Source of the DNA: Lachnospiraceae bacterium
GTDB taxonomy: Bacteria; Bacillota; Clostridia; Lachnospirales; Lachnospiraceae
Assembly (NCBI GenBank): GCA_016288705.1
Contig: JAEELB010000036.1
Span: 1 to 49,635, forward strand
Direction: 5' to 3'
DNA: 49,635 nucleotides
The notes beneath the pieces were generated by a model. It was not told the origin of the DNA. It made no database searches and was given only the letters and a program-made list of their open reading frames with translations. A program made the translations under genes and the position numbers. This document shows positions 43,166-49,635 of this stretch, one piece after another (position 1 is the first letter of the stretch; the number at the start of each line of letters is the position of its first letter).

Positions 43166-44761
43166 ATGAACAGAAGAAAGTTCAATGACCGGTTCATACT
43201 GCTGCTGCCCGCCGCCCTTACGGCGCTGTTCTTCGCCTTCATGTTCCTGTATTCGGGAGCGCTGGTGGACTCGGACGACGCGGGGGAACTCATACTTTCC
43301 CGTCTGCTCTCCCGGGAGCATTCCCTTATCTCCCGGAGCTGGTTCTATTCCACGGAGATAAGATTTCTCAACACACAGCTGGTCTTCGCCCCTTTGTTTT
43401 ACCTATTTAAGAGCTGGAAGGCAGTGAGGTGCGTAGGGAGCGCCATCCTCCTCATCATCTATGAGCTGTCCGCCTTCGCGTTGGGGAGATCCGCAGGGCT
43501 TGACAGGAGATACTCCCTCATTCTCTCCTCCCTTTCCGCACTCCCTCTTTCAGGTCCTTATTTCCATTACGTGATGTTCGGATCCTATTACATCCCCCAC
43601 ATCGCCATATCCTTCGGGGTAGTGGCCCTGATCATTTATTTTTGCGAAAACGGCAGCACCCTCAGGGGAAAGGCGGCCCTTGCCGCCGCGGCATTACTGT
43701 CCTTTTCTGCCTGTGTGGAGGGTCCGAGGCAGATACTGTGCCTTGCAGCTCCCCTTTTCATTTCCGCTCTGGTCATCAGGGAGAAAAGACTTCTCGTCTC
43801 ATCCTGCCTGTGCATGCTCTCTTCGGGGCTGGGATACATGACAAATAAAGCCCTTGCGGGATACTACACCTTTTCCCACATGGAGGGCGGCTTCGAAATC
43901 GCCTTTTCTTTTGACAATCTGAAAACTGTGCTCAAAAGCTTTCTCACATCCTACGGCTTCAGGACCGACAGGAGCATCCTGTCCCCCTTTGTCATCTGCG
44001 ATCTGGCAGCCGCAGCGATAATCATCCTGACCCTGCTGTCGGCCGTGTTCTGCCTGAAGCATAAAAGCATCCTGTCCTTCGGAGAAAAGATGATATCCGT
44101 GTTCTACCTGTCGGCGATGGTCATATATACCGCTTTCATCGCCCTCACCGGATACTCGGGATCCAGCAGATACAACCTTCAGATCACGGTATACGCCTTT
44201 CCCATGATACTCCTGTATCTGAAGCACAGAAGCCCAGCGGGAGAAATACCGGAAGCAGTTCCCGCCGGACAAAACATTGGGGACAAAGCCTCCCCGGAAA
44301 CTGCCCCCAGGATCAAGATCATGGTTTCCGGCATACTCATCATCTGCAGCGCATTCACATATCTGGAGTACATCCCGGACCGGACCCCGTCCGAGCATCA
44401 GCTCATGGCGCGCGCGGTGGAGGATTCGGGCTGTTCCTATGTGTATTCTACCTTCTGGAACGGAAATGTTATCACGGAACTGTCTGATGGCAGGATAGAA
44501 GCTCATGTGTGGCCATACCTGCTGAAGGGATCCGGGGACGCGGGCATAAGGGATATCGACTCCGTATTCCCCTCCCTCCAGGAAAAGAGCCATGCTTCGG
44601 AACACCCGGAAGGTCCGGTGTGCTGCATCTTTGACACAAGGGAGCTGGAAGCTTACATCCCAAAGCAACTCAAGGGCTCCGAGATCATCTACCGCTCCGA
44701 CGAACACACGGTATACCGTGTCCCTTCCTACGAAGACCTTCGCATGCTCACCGCCAACTGA
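43166..44761 (+). CDS. Polytopic membrane protein, GT-C-like
   Basis: The start is 43166 (MNRRKFNDRF); the frame opens at 43052 but that would cross the promoter. The 531-residue protein has about ten helices to residue 405 and a soluble C-terminal domain. The first loop, GALVDSDDAGELILSRLLSRE, has the acidic residues expected in GT-C folds. It is transcribed divergently from the other GT-C-like gene, and both promoters lie within 130 bp, so they may be jointly controlled. Substrate unknown. The unusual tandem-repeat and inverted-repeat segment begins about 10 nt after its stop. Confidence 0.7.
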   Translation: MNRRKFNDRFILLLPAALTALFFAFMFLYSGALVDSDDAGELILSRLLSREHSLISRSWFYSTEIRFLNTQLVFAPLFYLFKSWKAVRCVGSAILLIIYELSAFALGRSAGLDRRYSLILSSLSALPLSGPYFHYVMFGSYYIPHIAISFGVVALIIYFCENGSTLRGKAALAAAALLSFSACVEGPRQILCLAAPLFISALVIREKRLLVSSCLCMLSSGLGYMTNKALAGYYTFSHMEGGFEIAFSFDNLKTVLKSFLTSYGFRTDRSILSPFVICDLAAAAIIILTLLSAVFCLKHKSILSFGEKMISVFYLSAMVIYTAFIALTGYSGSSRYNLQITVYAFPMILLYLKHRSPAGEIPEAVPAGQNIGDKASPETAPRIKIMVSGILIICSAFTYLEYIPDRTPSEHQLMARAVEDSGCSYVYSTFWNGNVITELSDGRIEAHVWPYLLKGSGDAGIRDIDSVFPSLQEKSHASEHPEGPVCCIFDTRELEAYIPKQLKGSEIIYRSDEHTVYRVPSYEDLRMLTAN

Positions 44762-44769
44762 CCTGGTGA

Positions 44770-44884
44770 TAGCGGGCCGCACGTGGAACGCTTTAGGCGC
44801 TGTAGCGAGCTGCGCGTGGAGCGATTTAGGCGCTGTAGCGGGCTGCATGTGGAGCGATTTAGGCGCTGCAGCGGGCTGCATGTG
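44770..44884 (+). repeat. 33-bp tandem repeat, 3.4 copies
   Basis: Full units lie at 44783-44815, 44816-44848 and 44849-44881, preceded by a 13-nt partial unit. Each reads GTGGAGCGATTTAGGCGC then TGTAGCGGGCTGCAT with few changes; the last two units differ at one base. There are no unique spacers. Confidence 0.95.
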
Positions 44885-45139
44885 TGTATCGCCGATTTTG
44901 CGTAATGAAGCCGGCACACAAGGTACGGTGACGCAGAAATCCGGGCAAACGCACATGGATGTGCGTTTAGAAGGGACCAGGCCACGGATGGGCTATGCCT
45001 TCGTGCCCGGATTTGCGGAACCGGGCCTATGTGTGCCGCGAATGGAGCGCATGAGGCGATATACGTATGCAGCCCGCGAAAGCGGTAGTTGTTGCAACTG
45101 TTGGCAGCTGACCTGCTGCAGCTGCCGGCAGCCCGCTAC
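44835..45139 (+). ncRNA. Candidate structured RNA: long imperfect inverted repeat with branched apex
   Basis: Pairing arms, outside to inside: 44835-44846 with 45128-45139 (12 bp); 44871-44893 with 45055-45077 (23 pairs, three of them G-U on the plus strand); 44899-44902 with 45048-45051; 44912-44920 with 45030-45038 (9 bp); 44921-44923 with 45026-45028; 44926-44929 with 45020-45023; a tandem G-A/A-G step; 44932-44934 with 45015-45017; 44937-44946 with 45005-45014 (10 bp). The apex branches into hairpins AAACGCACAT/ATGTGCGTTT (44947-44968) and GAAGG/CCTTC (44970-45002). Two more hairpins follow at 45087-45099 and 45103-45126. No promoter or terminator is evident, so it may instead be a DNA element or a 3' UTR. 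Confidence 0.5.
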
Positions 45140-46080
45140 GGCAGCCGGCGCCTGATCCCGTTTATGATCCTGTTTCTGAACTGTCTGTGGCAGGAAGCCC
45201 TGTACTCCCGGCCCTCCGGCGTCCGCAGCATCTTCTTCAGATCCCCGCCGGTTTCAATGAAGCTCTTCATGAGCCCCTTTGACTGCCCGTTAAAGTGCAT
45301 GGTGAGCGCCCTTATTTCCCTGCCGTCCTCAGCGATAAAGAAAGGGAGCCCGTCCTTCATCACCCATTTCTTCAGCCTCAGGATCTCGTGAAACCGGAAG
45401 GGTTCCTTCTCGGTCTCCGTCTTCGAGCAGAGGTTGTGATCATGTACCGCGCCGTCCCTGACTTCGGACAGATTATACACGAACCCGTCCCCCTTCTCTT
45501 TCACATAGTCCTCCATCCACAGGGAATTTGTGGACATATCGCAGATATTACCCCTGCTTCTTTCCTTCAGTTCTTCAAGATGGTTTTCGTACTGATCTAT
45601 GCACCAGTCATTGAAGTCCGAAAGGGCCTCAAGGGACCACAAAGCCTGACCTGCCCACACGTCCAGATTGCCCCCTTTTTTTCTTTCGGGGTTGTGAAGG
45701 GCCACCCTGTATCCCTCATCGAATATATGGGACAGCCCGGAAAAATCGGTGAAATCCATCACGTCATGTTCAGCCTGCAGAGCATGTGAGAATCCCATTT
45801 TCCTCATGAAGGCTTCCGTAACCAGATATCTGAAATTGGAAGTATAATTGAACCACTCTCCGTAGATTGTGATGTTTTTGTACACCTCGTTGTATTTCTT
45901 TATCTTTTCGGAATCAATGTCGTCCCAGGCGAAGATCCTGCCCTTTTCCAGGATATCCGTGCAGTCGTGGCCCCTGTCATTATTTATCAAAAAGACTTCC
46001 CGGTTGAACCGGGCAGCCTGACTGACGGTAGATCTGAGGAAAGGATAATTCCCTCCCGTAAATATCACAGGTATGCTCAT
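45136..46080 (-). CDS. Conserved-looking protein of unknown function, possibly glycosyltransferase-related
   Basis: The 314-residue soluble protein begins SIPVIFTGGNYPFLRSTVSQ and has ALQAEHDVMDFTDF near 100, with an acidic cluster that could serve as a DxD-like site, and MHFNGQSKGLM near 265. The mixed alpha/beta start, acidic motif and late HFNGQSK block suggest a GT-A-type fold, but I do not recognise the family. It overlaps the YfbR-like gene stop by 4 nt (ATGA) and is thus coupled to it. Its last codons (RRRLP) and TAG stop lie inside a copy of the repeat motif GTAGCGGGCTGC. Confidence 0.7.
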   Translation of the reverse strand: MSIPVIFTGGNYPFLRSTVSQAARFNREVFLINNDRGHDCTDILEKGRIFAWDDIDSEKIKKYNEVYKNITIYGEWFNYTSNFRYLVTEAFMRKMGFSHALQAEHDVMDFTDFSGLSHIFDEGYRVALHNPERKKGGNLDVWAGQALWSLEALSDFNDWCIDQYENHLEELKERSRGNICDMSTNSLWMEDYVKEKGDGFVYNLSEVRDGAVHDHNLCSKTETEKEPFRFHEILRLKKWVMKDGLPFFIAEDGREIRALTMHFNGQSKGLMKSFIETGGDLKKMLRTPEGREYRASCHRQFRNRIINGIRRRLP

Positions 46081-46676
46081 GGCTTGATCTCATCCAGTGT
46101 CTTCGAATAGGCGGGCAGGAACTCATCCATGAACACGTCAACCTCTTTCAGTCCCATGGCTTCCAGCTGTTTCAGGGTAGAGATCTCAGCATCCCTGAAT
46201 TCGTCATTTCCGGCCTTCTTTTCCTGAAGGCATTTGATGTAGGCGGAAAGCTTGTCCGCCCCCTTCACCAGCTTCTTTTCGTATCCGTACCTGTCGTCTG
46301 GAAGCATGGCCTCGCGAAAGTCCTCTTTCATGTATTCGGGCAGCAGGGTCAGGAGCTTCCTGTCGGCCTCCTTCTCGATATCCTTGTAGGCTTCCTTTAT
46401 CTCCTTATTCAGATATTTAACGGGAGTGGGCATGTCGCCTGTCAGGATCTCGGACACGTCGTGATACAATCCGATAACCGCAGCCATCCCGGCGTCCAGT
46501 TCCTTTCCGAACCTCCGGTTCCCTATCACGCAGAGTGCGTGGGACAGCATGGCTACCTCCAGGGAATGCTCAGACAGATTCTCATTTTCCGAGTTCCTCA
46601 TGAGAGCCCATCTGTCTATCCACTTGAGCCTGAACATCATGGCGAAAAACGCGTAATCATCCGATCTCTTCTTCAC
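46077..46676 (-). CDS. YfbR-like HD-domain 5'-deoxynucleotidase
   Basis: The 199-residue protein has the HD-domain metal ligands in LSEHSLEVAMLSHAL (about 34-48) and LYHDVSEILTGDMPTPVKY (about 70-88), and ADKLSAYIKC near 140, the YfbR arrangement. The family dephosphorylates deoxynucleoside 5'-monophosphates in the cytoplasm. The start codon is GTG at 46676, with AAGGA about 8 nt before. It precedes the uncharacterised gene with a 4-nt overlap; the link between nucleotide metabolism and that protein is unexplained. Confidence 0.85.
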   Translation of the reverse strand: MKKRSDDYAFFAMMFRLKWIDRWALMRNSENENLSEHSLEVAMLSHALCVIGNRRFGKELDAGMAAVIGLYHDVSEILTGDMPTPVKYLNKEIKEAYKDIEKEADRKLLTLLPEYMKEDFREAMLPDDRYGYEKKLVKGADKLSAYIKCLQEKKAGNDEFRDAEISTLKQLEAMGLKEVDVFMDEFLPAYSKTLDEIKP

Positions 46677-46763
46677 GGTTCTTCCTTCTCCGGGTCTGTA
46701 TCCGGTATTTTAACAGTCTGCTTTCCGGGAGCCGGCCGCAGTCAGCAAACGTCGTCTCTTCCC

Positions 46764-46792
46764 TTGTCATCTCACTCCGGCGGTGATAGAAT
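46764..46792 (+). promoter_or_regulatory. mntP promoter
   Basis: TTGTCA (46764-46769), 17-bp spacer, TAGAAT (46787-46792). The leader is about 70 nt, with a GGGCTG-CCGT-CAGCCC hairpin; it does not look like a yybP-ykoY manganese riboswitch. Confidence 0.65.
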
Positions 46793-46869
46793 CTCCCTTG
46801 TGTCCGGCAGGGCTGCCGTCAGCCCGCCGCACGCCATAGTTTACTTCATTATCACCGGAGGGTCAACAC

Positions 46870-47430
46870 TTGGGGATTCCTGAACTCTTTCTCACAGGCA
46901 TAGGGCTTGCCATGGACGCCTTTGCCATATCCATATGCAAAGGCCTGGGCACGGACAGGGAGCGGAGGCTCAGATGCGCCCTTGTGTGCGGTCTCTGGTT
47001 CGGCGGCTTCCAGTTCCTCATGCCTCTCCTGGGATATGCGGGAGGCTCCTTTGTGGTGAGATATCTGGAAGCCTTCGATCACTGGATCGCTTTCGTCCTG
47101 CTGTTCCTGATAGGGGCAAACATGATCAGGGAGAGCTTTACGGAGTCCGGGGAGGACGAAACCGCTTCTCTCAATCCGGGGGAAATGCTTCTTCTCGCCA
47201 TCGCCACCTCCATAGACGCGCTGGCAGTGGGGATCACCTTTGCGGCTTTGGGTGTCCGGATACTGAGTGCCTGCTCCATCATCGGACTGACCACCTTCGC
47301 CATATCCTTTGCGGGAGCCATGGGGGGCAGTCTCTTTGGCAGCAGGATGGAAAAGTACTCGAAAACGGTCGGAGGCGCGGTACTCATACTGATAGGACTG
47401 AGGATACTGATCCAGGGACTTATGTCCTGA
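46870..47430 (+). CDS. mntP: Manganese efflux pump MntP
   Basis: The 186-residue protein has six hydrophobic helices and the two duplicated family motifs GLAMDAFAISICKG (about 12-25) and ATSIDALAVGITFA (about 115-128), whose aspartates bind the metal. It exports Mn2+. The start codon is TTG at 46870, with GGAGG 8 nt upstream; no better start exists. It ends 5 bp from the convergent phosphodiesterase gene. Confidence 0.93.
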   Translation: MGIPELFLTGIGLAMDAFAISICKGLGTDRERRLRCALVCGLWFGGFQFLMPLLGYAGGSFVVRYLEAFDHWIAFVLLFLIGANMIRESFTESGEDETASLNPGEMLLLAIATSIDALAVGITFAALGVRILSACSIIGLTTFAISFAGAMGGSLFGSRMEKYSKTVGGAVLILIGLRILIQGLMS

Positions 47431-47442
47431 GAGGATCAGGAC
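47424..47442. other. Dyad over the two convergent stop codons
   Basis: GTCCTGA-GAGGA-TCAGGAC, a 7-bp stem. Each arm holds the TGA stop of one gene (mntP plus, phosphodiesterase minus). There is no T-run; it could mark weak bidirectional 3' ends. Confidence 0.5.
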
Positions 47443-48236
47443 AGATCACTCTCGGTCAGAACGTCACTGTAAAACCCATAAACCCCGCGTTTCATAAATC
47501 CCGCGCATGCGTCGGGATCATTGGTCTCATCCCCCACTGCGGAATGGATGAAGACCCTGATACCGTAGTCGGCGTATATCTTCAGTTCGTTCATCCTCAC
47601 AAAACCCGAAGGCATTGTCACTACCCCTATCCCGTTCCTCAGGCAGTGCTTTACTATCCTCTCCGAATTCCAGATATACAGACCGGAATCGTACAGTGTG
47701 AAGATATAATTGTCAAAGCTCCCTATGCTCTCCACCAGAACCCGGTCCTCATATGAATAGAGCTGTATCACGAACCGCTTTCTGTATCTCTCCTCAAGGC
47801 GGATGAGAGATGCGCATATCTTCATGAGAGTCCCGTTCTTGCAGTCGGTCACGATATAAATGTCGGGATGCCTGTCCATGAATCCCAACAGGTCATGGAG
47901 GTCCATAAGGGTGTTTTCTCCGGGTCCCTTATCCCCCTCCCTGTGAATGAGCAGGACCCTTCCGTCATGATCCACGTCCAGGTCCGTCTCTATGGCCCTG
48001 CAGCCCAGGGACGCGGAATACTCAAAGGCCTCCAGGGAGTTGGTGTACCTCTCGTGGTCCGGCGTCTCGCCACCCGCGTGCCTGATTATCCTGACGCCCT
48101 CGGTCCAGGCGGAAAGACCGGGGTCCGCAGGCAAAAATAAGGACAGAGGATCCGGATCCTCTGTCCTGTCACGCCTTACCTGTGACGCCTTAAGCGCCAC
48201 GTATTTTATATCCGAAAGAGTTTGTCTGATTCCCAC
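47436..48236 (-). CDS. Glycerophosphodiester phosphodiesterase-family protein
   Basis: The 266-residue protein has the GDPD core: RIIRHAGG near 50, NSLEAFEYSASLGCRAIETD with the catalytic E-x-D, and the histidine in VLLIHREGD. The rest forms a TIM barrel (YIVTDCKNGTL, RFVIQLYS, VFIHSAV). The family hydrolyses glycerophosphodiesters to glycerol-3-phosphate; no signal peptide is seen. The start is GTG at 48236 with a poor ribosome binding site, so it may begin elsewhere. Glycerol-3-phosphate is also the substrate of TagD-type enzymes, so the product could feed the polymer cluster. Confidence 0.85.
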   Translation of the reverse strand: MGIRQTLSDIKYVALKASQVRRDRTEDPDPLSLFLPADPGLSAWTEGVRIIRHAGGETPDHERYTNSLEAFEYSASLGCRAIETDLDVDHDGRVLLIHREGDKGPGENTLMDLHDLLGFMDRHPDIYIVTDCKNGTLMKICASLIRLEERYRKRFVIQLYSYEDRVLVESIGSFDNYIFTLYDSGLYIWNSERIVKHCLRNGIGVVTMPSGFVRMNELKIYADYGIRVFIHSAVGDETNDPDACAGFMKRGVYGFYSDVLTESDLS

Positions 48237-48269
48237 TTGCCGGTTCTTTCTTCTATCCGATACCGTCCG

Positions 48270-48881
48270 TCAGTTATTCTTTTCCCGTTCCTCTTTTTCC
48301 TTTTCCTCGATATCCTTCTGTTCGTCGTAAATTGCGTTGCCGTTCTCTTTCCAGCCCTCGCGCTTTGTCTTTGACTGGCTGTACATACGGGCGTGCTCAT
48401 GGCAGTACCAGGCGCCGTCCGCAAGATCCCTTGCTATCTCGTGGCAGTTGGGCCAGAAGCATACCTTCCAGCCGTGGATCTCCGTCCCGCCGGTGAGGTC
48501 CATGCCGTTCCAGTCGGGATACACCGTATACATATAGTGATCGTAGCAGAGAAGCTCGCCCTTGAACTCCTTATAGGCTTCCTTTCCGTCACCCCTGCAG
48601 CACCATTTCTTATTCTTGTAGGCATCGCCGGGATTTGAGGGGGCGGCCGCAACCGGAGAATAAGGAAGTCTCCCCTCCTTCGCCCCGAAGGTCAGGTAGT
48701 GATAATAAAGCCACGGTGTGGATGTGCCGAAAGCCGCAGCGACATCAGGATTTGCCTTGGCGTAATATTCGGGATCGAACACCCCTCCGCCGGGCATCGT
48801 CTGGGGCGCAGCAAAAGCCGTCAGGCTGAATGAAAGACACAACACCATGGAAAGCACTGCAGTCAATATCTTCTTTTTCAT
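48270..48881 (-). CDS. Secreted Cys/His-rich protein with an NPDV-type repeat
   Basis: The 203-residue protein has a signal peptide (MKKKILTAVLSMVLCLSF... cleaved near AFA-AP at 24). Residues 34-74 hold one copy of the FDPEYYAKANPDVAAAFG...LTFGAKEGR module found in secreted proteins of gut Clostridia. Residues 93-163 are rich in Cys and His: C94-C95, C112-x2-H115, C141-x4-C146, C160-H161-E-H163, which looks like two successive metal-binding modules. A charged helix (EEKEKEEREKNN) ends the chain. AGGGAGG stands 7 nt before the ATG. Function unknown. Confidence 0.82.
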   Translation of the reverse strand: MKKKILTAVLSMVLCLSFSLTAFAAPQTMPGGGVFDPEYYAKANPDVAAAFGTSTPWLYYHYLTFGAKEGRLPYSPVAAAPSNPGDAYKNKKWCCRGDGKEAYKEFKGELLCYDHYMYTVYPDWNGMDLTGGTEIHGWKVCFWPNCHEIARDLADGAWYCHEHARMYSQSKTKREGWKENGNAIYDEQKDIEEKEKEEREKNN

Positions 48882-49023
48882 CCGTGATCCTCCCTGTACG
48901 GCCCGCTCTTTGCCGCAACTGTCCGAAAGAGCAAAGAAGCTTCGCCGTTCTCAATCAGAAAAAATGTCGGTCAATACAGATGTTCCTCCGGCAGAGCACA
49001 GCCAAAAGAGCATCCTTAACGGC

Positions 49024-49053
49024 ATTATCTTATACCGGCACGGGTTTTGTCAA
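49024..49053 (-). promoter_or_regulatory. Promoter of the secreted Cys/His-rich protein gene
   Basis: TTGACA (49048-49053), 18-bp spacer, GATAAT (49024-49029). The leader of about 135 nt contains a GCTCTTT...AAAGAGC hairpin shortly before the ribosome binding site. Confidence 0.7.
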
Positions 49054-49113
49054 GAGTTACGGGGCTTCCGGCAGATTGTCCCATGCGGTCATCCGGATGC
49101 ATCCCGGGAGTTC

Positions 49114-49635
49114 TCAATCCTCTGTCCGGTTTACCTCTATCACATCCTGGCTTTTGACCGGCGTCTCTCCGATCACGTACTCCCAGACACTGTTCCCTTT
49201 TTCGTCCTCGCTCACCTTTGTAAATCCCATCTCCCCGTAAAACTCCTTCACCATGGCGTTCTTGGCGGTGGGATAATAATAACCCCTGATCCTTGCGACG
49301 CCCTTTTGACCGGCGCAGTCTATCAGCGAGTCCATCATGGCGTTCTCCATCTTTCTTTTCAGCACCCGGCAGCTCATGAGCCAGAGTTCAATATGGAGTT
49401 CGTCCTTATTTTCCCCGTCTATCCTGCCTATGACAAGGCTGACGACACCGTTGTCACCAAACCTGTCAGTGAGTTTTCCGTACAGGGTGATGCGCTCCGG
49501 ATCTTCCGCGGCGCTCTCGATCCCGGTTTGTGTGTAACGCTTTGTGGTGAGGTTGAACTGGTTGCTCTTATTGGTGAGCTGGGCGATCCTGGACATATAT
49601 ACCGGCGAAAAGGGCTTTATCTCCGCCTTCATTTC
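49114..49635 (-). CDS. FkbH-like (HAD-IIIC family) protein, C-terminal part
   Basis: The frame stays open to the right edge: the methionine at 49632 is preceded by an in-frame GAA, so it is internal and the gene continues outside. The visible 173 codons contain SRIAQLTNKSNQFNLTTKRY, the hallmark that follows the HAD domain in FkbH-type proteins, and then an acetyltransferase-like domain (VSLVIGRIDGE, ELWLMSCRVLKRKMENAM, FYGEMGFTKV). FkbH proteins load acyl or glyceryl groups onto carrier proteins; some belong to surface-polysaccharide clusters. The catalytic HAD part is not in view. Confidence 0.85.
   Translation of the reverse strand, partial: EMKAEIKPFSPVYMSRIAQLTNKSNQFNLTTKRYTQTGIESAAEDPERITLYGKLTDRFGDNGVVSLVIGRIDGENKDELHIELWLMSCRVLKRKMENAMMDSLIDCAGQKGVARIRGYYYPTAKNAMVKEFYGEMGFTKVSEDEKGNSVWEYVIGETPVKSQDVIEVNRTED

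Noticed and set aside
44770-44884. CRISPR array
   Set aside because: The 33-bp units are directly adjacent with no unique spacers and no cas genes are nearby.
43799-44956. Minus-strand frame of 385 codons opposite the GT-C-like gene
   Set aside because: Antisense to a membrane protein with a good promoter; no motifs, no start signals, odd composition.
44871-45077. Integron attC site
   Set aside because: I could not find the paired RYYYAAC/GTTRRRY boxes, and no integrase or cassette structure is present.
44592-45155. Plus-strand frame with an 11-residue repeat (WSDLGAVAGCM) across the tandem repeats
   Set aside because: The 33-bp period keeps several frames open on both strands, so openness is not evidence of coding. 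There is no ribosome binding site and the frame begins inside the GT-C-like gene.
48882-49023. Cyclic-di-GMP or other riboswitch in the leader of the secreted protein
   Set aside because: A hairpin is present, but the conserved core residues of known classes are not.
49114-49632. Complete 172-residue acetyltransferase starting at 49632
   Set aside because: The frame is open to the edge and the first visible motif is the mid-protein FkbH signature, so the methionine is internal.

Overview
The window reads as chromosomal DNA of a Gram-positive anaerobe of the Clostridia, probably a Lachnospiraceae-like member. Pointers are the AGGAGG-type ribosome binding sites, sigma-A promoters with 17-18 bp spacers, a CIRCE (HrcA) operator, a Bacillota-type LexA box, a tRNA without encoded CCA, LicD/TagD/TagF-type cell-wall polymer genes, and a secreted protein with the FDPxYY...NPDV repeat known from this family. 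There is no phage, plasmid, insertion sequence or CRISPR array. Both ends cut through genes.

Layout. 1-2.9 kb: sensory cluster on the minus strand (FIST sensor, soluble chemoreceptor, zinc-ribbon membrane protein). 3.2-6.0 kb: methionine ABC importer metNIQ. 6.1-8.9 kb: a GT4 glycosyltransferase preceded by two related HAD-type proteins, one fused to a ParB/sulfiredoxin-like domain. 9.0-9.7 kb: Hsp20 under a CIRCE operator. 9.8-13.4 kb: Y-family DNA polymerase under a LexA box, translationally coupled to a lipoprotein serine hydrolase. 13.5-15 kb: nitroreductase, YgjP-like metallopeptidase, tRNA-Gly. 15.1-17.3 kb: membrane diguanylate cyclase. 17.4-25.8 kb: a minus-strand run glyA-hom-lysC-membrane protein-pepD-5'-nucleotidase, possibly one operon for serine/glycine and aspartate-family metabolism.

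26-46 kb is mostly a cell-surface glycopolymer region: two Gfo/Idh-type proteins (one fused to a TagD-like cytidylyltransferase), a CDP-glycerol glycerophosphotransferase, LicD, a PglK-like ABC flippase, a sugar aminotransferase, several polytopic GT-C-like proteins, a GT4 and a divergent GT11 enzyme, and a membrane PIG-L deacetylase. mgtE and a YigZ protein sit inside it. Together these could activate, assemble, flip and decorate a phosphopolyol-containing glycan. 46-49.6 kb: YfbR-like nucleotidase, MntP, a glycerophosphodiesterase, a secreted Cys/His-rich protein and the C-terminal end of an FkbH-like protein.

The most unusual signals are (1) a roughly 370-bp intergenic segment near 44.77-45.14 kb with 33-bp tandem repeats followed by a very long imperfect inverted repeat with a branched apex, whose distal 23-bp stem differs only by changes that give G-U pairs in plus-strand RNA; (2) five genes whose -10 box lies only 6-8 nt before the start codon and that lack a Shine-Dalgarno sequence, which predicts leaderless mRNAs; (3) the ParB-like/HAD fusion next to a free HAD paralogue; and (4) a TagD-oxidoreductase fusion whose oxidoreductase half has lost its signature residues. 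All coordinates and motifs were read by eye; no database search was run.
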